Below are positions 58,078-64,000 of a stretch of DNA of 64,000 bases, piece by piece. The stretch comes from Pseudofabraea citricarpa (taxonomy: Eukaryota > Ascomycota > Leotiomycetes > Helotiales > Dermateaceae), in NCBI GenBank assembly GCA_029641185.1, contig JAPWGK010000011.1, positions 310,001-374,000 of the forward strand. Reading direction: 5' to 3'. Position 1 is the stretch's first letter, and the number at the start of each line of letters is the position of its first letter. The notes beneath the pieces were generated by a model. It was not told where the DNA came from. It did not search any database and saw nothing but the letters and a program-made list of their open reading frames with translations. The position numbers were made by a program, and so were the translations under genes.

Positions 58078-59247
58078 ATGGTCTTTCTTAACCGAGCCTT
58101 TCGAGGCTTCTTAGCCGCTGCCATCACAGTCTTCTCTGCTCTTCCCGCCACTCTCGCAGCCGCTGGGTCACTCGTCCAAATAACAGAGGATTTCGGTCCC
58201 AATCCTACAAATGTCGGTTTCTACATCTACGTCCCCGCAAAACTCCAGCCCAGGCCGCCGATCCTCGTAAATCCACACTGGTGCCATGGTAGTGCACAGG
58301 ATGCGTTCGCCGGGACCCAATTGGCGACTTTGGCAGATACGTACGGCTACATCCAGATTTTGCCCGATTCTCCAAACACAGTAGATAAATGCTGGGACTT
58401 ATCCTCCAACCAGACGTTAACTCACAACGGCGGAGGAGATAGTCAAGGGATCGTCAGTATGGTGAAGTGGACGCTCGCCAAGTACAATGGCGACGCAAGT
58501 CGCGTATTCTCCATGGGCACATCTTCCGGCGCGATGATGACCAATGTTCTTCTCGGTTCGTACCCAGATGTCTTCGCCGCCGGTAGTGCATGGGCTGGAG
58601 TAGCCTTTGGCTGTTTCGCCGGAAACGGATTTGATGTGTGGAACTCCGAGTGCGCCGAGGGCAGGGTCATCAAGACGGGCGCGGAATGGAAAGCCATTGT
58701 CGAGGCTGCATATCCTGGATATACAGGATTTCGACCAAAAATGCAGGTCGCTCACGGAACGATTGATAATGTCGTATACCCCCAGAACTTCCAGGAGGAA
58801 ATCAAGGAGTGGACGGCGGTTCTGGGTCTTCCAAGTACGCCTGTACAGACACTCACAGATACGCCGAAGAGTAATTGGACGACGTATATCTATGGTGATT
58901 CCTTCCAGGCAATTAGTGCGGGTGGTGTAGATCATAATATCCCTACAAATGAGACAGTCGTTCTAGATTGGTTTGATTTGAAGTGTAGTGGAACTGGTTG
59001 TTTTTCTCGCCCTACAAGTGGTTCGTCAACAACGAGTAGGATTACGAGCTCTTCTACAACTCTGGCCACGAGTTCTGCTACGACCAAAACTTCAAATACT
59101 GTACCGCCAGCTACGACCACATCGACTGGTACGGTTACTCAGGTTAAGTATGGTCAGTGTGGAGGCACTGGATATACGGGACCGACAGTTTGTGTCAGTG
59201 GATCAACCTGCACTTTTTCGAATCAATGGTACTCCCAGTGTTTGTAA
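58078..59247 (+). CDS. Secreted CE1-type esterase (acetylxylan/feruloyl esterase) with C-terminal CBM1
   Basis: A plant cell-wall esterase that removes acetyl or feruloyl groups from xylan, tethered to cellulose. Single exon, 389 aa from the ATG at 58078 (the open frame extends eight codons upstream without an ATG). Signal peptide to about residue 28. The PHB-depolymerase-like alpha/beta hydrolase has [17 protein letters not shown], the nucleophile elbow GTSSGAMM (Ser149), an acid candidate in HGTIDNVV and the His in GGVDHNIP. A Ser/Thr-rich linker (about residues 310-355) leads to a fungal CBM1 of about 33 residues: [15 protein letters not shown]...[12 protein letters not shown], with the usual four Cys and aromatic binding face. 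Acetylxylan esterase is more likely than feruloyl esterase; the exact specificity is inferred. Confidence 0.93.
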   Translation: MVFLNRAFRGFLAAAITVFSALPATLAAAGSLVQITEDFGPNPTNVGFYIYVPAKLQPRPPILVNPHWCHGSAQDAFAGTQLATLADTYGYIQILPDSPNTVDKCWDLSSNQTLTHNGGGDSQGIVSMVKWTLAKYNGDASRVFSMGTSSGAMMTNVLLGSYPDVFAAGSAWAGVAFGCFAGNGFDVWNSECAEGRVIKTGAEWKAIVEAAYPGYTGFRPKMQVAHGTIDNVVYPQNFQEEIKEWTAVLGLPSTPVQTLTDTPKSNWTTYIYGDSFQAISAGGVDHNIPTNETVVLDWFDLKCSGTGCFSRPTSGSSTTSRITSSSTTLATSSATTKTSNTVPPATTTSTGTVTQVKYGQCGGTGYTGPTVCVSGSTCTFSNQWYSQCL

Positions 59248-59521
59248 ATAATTGCTTTCGCTCTATTGTATATGATAATATGAGATATGACTGTGGGACT
59301 CTCTCTTTGTCTTCTGTTTTCAGCAGTGCATCGCTGAATTTGAGTTCCCAATAAAGATAAGCGAGCAAGAATGTCAACATCAAAGAAACGAGGCTGTTCC
59401 AAAGCAGGATTTTCTCATCTTAATTTATTCAAAAAGCTCTCCGTATACTGAATATCTACCTATATTCCTCGAAATCACCAGGCAACGATTTGCGTCCTCT
59501 TATTTGCCTTGTAGGTAGTAC

Positions 59522-60461
59522 TTAAGAAGATTCATAGATCTTCTTGAAAGACTCCCTCTTTGTAATCCTCTCCCACCAGGCCTTGACATGTGGTCTGGAG
59601 TTGACCAGTTCCATCTCATCACCAGTAGCAAGCAATTGCACAAGTGGAATATGATATAGATCCGCAAGAGTGAAATCCTACATACGTCATATGAATATCA
59701 GAAATCTTGAATTAAGCGAAAAAGGGAGAAGGGAGGAGCAGGGAAATAGGAAGGGCGAGAAGTGAAAACTTACGTTTCCAGCCAACCAGTCTCTCTCAGT
59801 CAAAATCTTCTCATAGATATCTAGATTACTAGCTACTGAGTTTCGAAACTCGATGATTTTGTTCTCATTTGGGGTTCCACCCCGCATCCTGTCTCCAGCG
59901 CGTCAGCAAAACATGAAGTAATAAAACATCAGAGACATAAAAACACGACCAATCAATAATTCAAAGAGCAGTTTTGTTTGGAAGATGAAACTCACGGCAC
60001 GAAAACCTTCTCCAAAACAAGTCCGAAGAGACACGGATCAAGATTTGCCGTCTCGACACTGGCAGCTTGCTCGAAAACCGCATATGCTTTCGGGTCTGCA
60101 TCGGGCGAAGGAACAAGTTTCTTTCCACCTTGCGATGGGAACTTGACACTGCTCAGGTAGCGTGCTATCGCGCGGGATTCGTACATGGTCAGATTGAGGT
60201 CTTCGTCACTTAGGGCGGGGACTTTCCCCCATGGGTGAATGTTGTTGAGGTAAGCTGGTTGCTATGGGATCTGATATTAGTAGAGGGCAAATTGAAAGTC
60301 GTGAAAATTATGTTTCAGCTGTTTTATTTGTGTACCTTTTGTTCGCCCTTGAAGACATCAATGGATATGAGCTCGAGATCTTGCCCAAGCTCTGCTGCTG
60401 TGAGGAGAACACGTTTTGTGCATGTCGTATTAATGTTTCCGTAGAGCTTGAGGGGAGACAT
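59522..60461 (-). CDS. Glutathione S-transferase
   Basis: A cytosolic GST that conjugates glutathione to electrophiles. Four exons on the minus strand: 60336-60461, 59996-60261, 59774-59888, 59522-59677 (220 aa; introns 74, 107, 96). The N-terminal thioredoxin-like domain contains LYGNINTTCTKRVLLTAAELG, then NIHPWGKVPAL with the cis-Pro, and the glutathione-binding ESRAIARYL. The helical C-terminal domain has LTERDWLAGNDFTLADLYHIP (the N-capping box of helix 6) and ends HVKAWWERITKRESFKKIYESS. The fold and ESRAI box resemble phi-like fungal GSTs. The last two introns are longer than most in this window. Confidence 0.92.
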
Positions 60462-61954
60462 GATGTGTGTGGGAATATTCCAAGTGTATATTGCGATGAA
60501 TGTTTGATTAGGATGTTTGTGTTACTGCGTCTGTTGAAGTAGTGGTTGGTCGTAAGGCTTATGTGTTTTTATACGTGCCTAAGATGACAAAGAAAGCATC
60601 GGCTACAGTCTAATATATTGACATAATACTAATCATATTTTGAACTGCTGAGTAAATGGGTTATGTTATGTAGGCTCATGCTAACGAAGACTGTGCGAAG
60701 ACAGAACTCTATGGATTCTGGTTTCGGGTGAGACGGGTCTCGGCCGATACAAATCGACCGACAGGCTGAAGCAACCGCACACAGAGCAGACACGTGCTAC
60801 TTGGATTACTATGGGATAATCATCTTAATAACTAACATCGAGTTCACTCTATTTTTCAAGTCGATGACTTCCAAGTAGTCTTGATGGTTTAAAGTTTAAG
60901 ATGCGTCGGCAGATAGCCGGCGATCTGCTCAACCCTGGTATACCATCTACAGCATCATTTCTCCTCTACTCTACTTAATGTTCATCTCTAAATTCTATAT
61001 TATGCTTGAAATCATATTCTGTTTTTCCTTTTTCCTTTTTTTTCCTTTAAAGGATCTGAAGATCATGTTATCCAATATTCATCTCACGCATGGTTTATCC
61101 ACCGGCCGACAAGACCGGGGACGCGATTCGATCCGACTCGACCGAGAAAGAAAGGCTACCGAGGCTGGGAACAATAATTACACAATCGTGACAACCAACC
61201 GAAGTTGAGACTTGAATGTTGCGGCGTCTCCTAAAAGTTCCCTGCTCATTCTCGCTTGACTTTGAATCCTTGCCAATCAGATCTCGGTGTTTAGGGACAT
61301 TATCGGATTCCGGTGCCGCCCGTTTATGCGCAAATGCACAAAGGTAATCGCTGAGATCCTGGCTTGCATACTTTCGACGAACGGGTTGTTTAACTCGTTT
61401 ATTCTCAATATCCTTTCTACCTGGGTAATAATCTTAAAGAAGCTTGTTACTTTTATTCCAAATTCTACACTATAAACCAGGTGACAGATATTATGGAATA
61501 GAGTTGTAATATGTTGTAGAAGTTTTGAAGTCGCTTATTATTAGCCACTCGCTTCTGAACCGACGGAGCCCCTTTTTGATTTGAGTGCGCGAAAAGTGTA
61601 TCGTATTATATGAAGATAGTACTATGCTACTGTCTCTTTATCCTTAATCCCCTATGACCACGGGTAAGAGGTAGTTTCTTTGTATATATAATGAGAATAT
61701 CTTATAAGAATAGTTGGTCCTTTTAACTTTATTCGCAAAAGATAGACATACAATGACGAGGATGGTCCACTCTTCGTGGTTTAATATTCAGATTGATTTA
61801 AGATGGCAACATTGAGCTAAAATATAAGGGCTTGTATCAAAGTCTTTCTGCTTTCCTGACTTCTATTATAAAAGATTGTCAAATCCATCATTAGATGTTG
61901 TACAGCAACCAAAACCCCTCACCAACAGCACTTCCAGCTCTTCATGTTGTAATT
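60462..61954. other. Intergenic region, no gene seen
   Basis: About 1.5 kb of mostly AT-rich DNA upstream of the GST gene and downstream of the small minus-strand gene. The open frames (60978-61208, 61287-61475) lack recognisable features. Confidence 0.45.
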
Positions 61955-62497
61955 TCAAGGCGTCGACCTATTAGTAAACGTAGATGAAGACTCAAAATCA
62001 ACCCACTTTATAGCTCGTTCGCGAACTCTAAAAGGAGCATGAACTGGTTAGTAATAGACAAAAGAATAGGAAAGAGTGCGGGAGAGGGAACCCAACTGTT
62101 TGCCAGCATCCTCTAAGTCCTTTATATCCTTCTCTATATAATACTCAAACTTCTCTCTTGTTTTTACAGCGTCTGTCCATTTTGAAATGGCTTTATGGAC
62201 AGTGTACGCGAGGCGCTGGGGAACTGTGGAGCCTGAACATGGCTTGGGGTTTACTAGAAATTTAAAGAGTTCGCTAAGATGCCTCTCACATGTTTCAAGT
62301 GTAACGATAAAACACTGATAATCAATGTACTCCAGTTTATAAACACCATCGTAAGTTAAAACCCCCTTGATGTTGGATTGGAGTAGTAACAGCACTCGGA
62401 GTAACGAATCCTCTTGTGTTGCCTCGAGACAGCCCAACAGTGTCTTTTCGATGGGCTTACAAATACTCGGAAGATCGATGGGGATATTAGAGTTCAT
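61955..62497 (-). CDS. Small helical protein of an unrecognised family (ISKWTD paralog 1)
   Basis: Not a family I recognise. Proposed exons on the minus strand: 62097-62497 and 61955-62027 (157 aa), with a 69-base phase-2 intron using a weak GTTGGG donor, a good TTACTAACC branch point and a TTTTAG acceptor. The start ATG at 62497 is clear. The protein looks all-helical; the centre holds RLAYTVHKAISKWTDAVK followed by a charged EKDIKDLED helix. The same core, RLKYITKKRAISKWTDRLD, occurs in the gene at the right edge, which also has a phase-2 intron with a GTTTGG donor just after it. Without splicing the frame would end at 62048 (149 aa). The helical pattern is vaguely like N-terminal domains of fungal STAND proteins; that is a guess. 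Confidence 0.55.
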
Positions 62498-63621
62498 GGT
62501 GGCCTGCTTGGGAAAGAATTTGAGTTTGGATTAAATATATGGTTTGTGTGATTAGATACAGGATAAGATATATATGTAGATAAGTTACACAAAGAATGCA
62601 AGATTTGACGCATTTAACTTAGTTTCTATAGGATAAAGAAATAATATATTGGAACTCTGAGGCGAAAATAGCTTAGTGGTGGTCAGATGCAGAACCTTTT
62701 TGTCTTGAATGAGCTTATCTCTTTGTTTCCTTGCATGAGACAAAGAAAAACCACGCCACGATTCTCTCATCGTCTGCCGCTTATGGAATTGTGCTCTGCC
62801 TATTCTGATCATTTTATGATTTCCAAATTTTCCTTCCGTTTATGGATTAGCTCAAGCAACGCGTCGACCGACATCACATATGGAATTCGTTGTCGAATGA
62901 TATTGATTTTGCTAGGGAAGAAAAGGGTTATCTACAAGAGGAAAGCCTGCTGTATAGAGGCTATAGCTGATCACGTGGCACACGTGACTATTATTCTCAG
63001 AACTTCGCAGTAATTCAAAACAGAACAAAATCATTATGAATTATTAGAAGCATAAACTCACAGTTCAAAAAGCTTGCAAGATTCAAAATATAATTTATCA
63101 CAGATTATGTTAGATCCGTTATAAGAGCCCAGGTATTAGTTTGAATAGGCAAATCATCGAAATGAAAAGTAATAACTTACGACTTCAAAATCTGAAATTT
63201 GAGTTTTGTGTTAAAAGAGTGACTAGTAGGTGACATTTAAGCTAAGTATTATAGGTGACACTGCAAGTGCTCATACAAAGATCTCCTGTGCCACCCACAA
63301 GGGAAGCCAAGCAACCCAAATACAGATACAAAAGGAGTGGTATTGGCCCTTAAAGCCATAAAGCAAACCAAGCAAGCAGGAACAGGAACAAAAGGAGTGG
63401 TATTGGCCCTTAAAGCCATAAAGCAAACCAAGCAAGCAGAAACAGGAATAAAAAGAGTGAATTCGGCATGTCTAGCCATTACAATAGGATAAATCAAAAA
63501 GGAAAAGAAAAATCCCAAAACCGGTAACAAACAAGCAGATGTAGCTGATCATGTGCTTAGCCACAATTTAACACACGGGTTCAGAGGGAGCAAGCCGTAT
63601 CCACTCCCTCAATATTGATTC
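62498..63621. other. Spacer between the two paralogs, containing a minisatellite
   Basis: No supported gene. The frames at 62585-62812 (minus) and 62687-63013 (plus) oppose each other without domains. The repeat is described separately. Confidence 0.45.
63301..63480. repeat. 60-bp minisatellite, three copies of decreasing identity
   Basis: Exact 60-base period. Bases 63328-63379 and 63388-63439 are identical, and the outer copies (63301-63327 and 63440-63480) are diverged. The period is a multiple of three and the minus strand (63249-63530) is open through all copies, reading a 20-residue repeat containing CLVCFMALRANTTPF; that frame has no ATG start, so I do not call a gene. Confidence 0.9.
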
Positions 63622-64000
63622 TTATGCGCCTCTGGGATCGTCTGTTGTGCTCAGTAGAATCTTTCCAAACTCGTCTTTTGTCATGGCATTTGAGGCGATA
63701 CTATAAGAAGAAGAAACGTGAGTTAGTATCATAGAGCACGAAAGTAGGACACGAAAAGGAGTCCAAACCTGGTATCAAGGCTTTGAGCTTCATAATAAAG
63801 TTCGCTCAAAATTCTAACAAATCTTTGGTCCAAACGATCCGTCCATTTAGAGATGGCTCTTTTCTTAGTGATATACTTAAGACGCCAAGATAATGGGGGA
63901 TGCTGAAACAAATTGTCCCGGACAGTCTTAGAAAGCTCGTCGAGCTTTATAGTACATGCAAAAAAGAACAAGTATACCAGATCCTGCTGAATGGCATTGA
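63622..64000 (-). CDS. Small helical protein, ISKWTD paralog 2, 5' end beyond the window
   Basis: Partial: the coding frame on the minus strand is open through the right edge. Proposed exons: 63769 to beyond 64000, and 63622-63700, joined across a 68-base phase-2 intron (GTTTGG donor, ACTAAC branch, TTATAG acceptor), ending LLSTTDDPRGA. The visible part reads IQQDLVYLFFFACT, LDELSKTVRDNLF, then RLKYITKKRAISKWTDRLD and a helical tail. The ISKWTD core, its distance to the intron, the intron phase and the unusual donor match the gene at 61955-62497, so the two look like tandem paralogs. Function unknown. Confidence 0.55.

Overview
The window is nuclear DNA of a filamentous ascomycete (Pezizomycotina). 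The evidence is short GT-AG introns (about 47-107 bases) with CTAAC-like branch points, a Zn2Cys6 transcription factor, NACHT/STAND and HET nonself-recognition genes, DAL5-type transporters, a CFEM-like membrane protein and a solitary (dispersed) 5S rRNA gene. Leotiomycetes is my best guess at class level, but that is an impression of protein similarity and not proven here.

Layout. 0-6.4 kb: the 3' part of an acidic Ser-rich protein that runs off the left edge, then a RhoGAP gene with a long repeat-rich leader. 7.2-12.8 kb: conserved core, with RRS1 and mitoribosomal DAP3/mS29 head to head, then a four-exon Zn2Cys6 regulator. 13.6 kb: a 5S rRNA gene on the minus strand. 14.5-28 kb: an accessory island holding a lipase-NACHT-WD40 STAND protein, a DAL5-type MFS transporter, a second NACHT protein and a broken HET-domain gene with Trp-to-stop changes. 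30-35.3 kb: two flavoenzymes on the same strand, a secreted berberine-bridge-type oxidase and a flavin monooxygenase fused to a DUF6314-like domain. 35.5-42.4 kb: core genes MCM7 and PEX1, divergent across a promoter carrying a perfect double MluI cell-cycle box. 43-51.9 kb: a second DAL5-type transporter, a large coiled-coil/RRM-like protein and a CFEM-like single-pass membrane protein. 55.4-60.5 kb: a secreted ThuA-domain protein, a CE1 esterase with a CBM1 cellulose-binding module, and a glutathione S-transferase. 62-64 kb: two paralogous small genes of a family I cannot name, with a 60-bp minisatellite between them; the second runs off the right edge.

The genes do not form one pathway. 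Housekeeping pairs (RRS1/DAP3, MCM7/PEX1) bracket a recognition/incompatibility-type island. The right third is enriched in secreted or detoxification functions (plant cell-wall esterase, ThuA protein, GST), which would suit a plant-associated or saprotrophic lifestyle (inference). Exon boundaries were worked out by eye from splice motifs, phase and protein continuity; none has transcript support.
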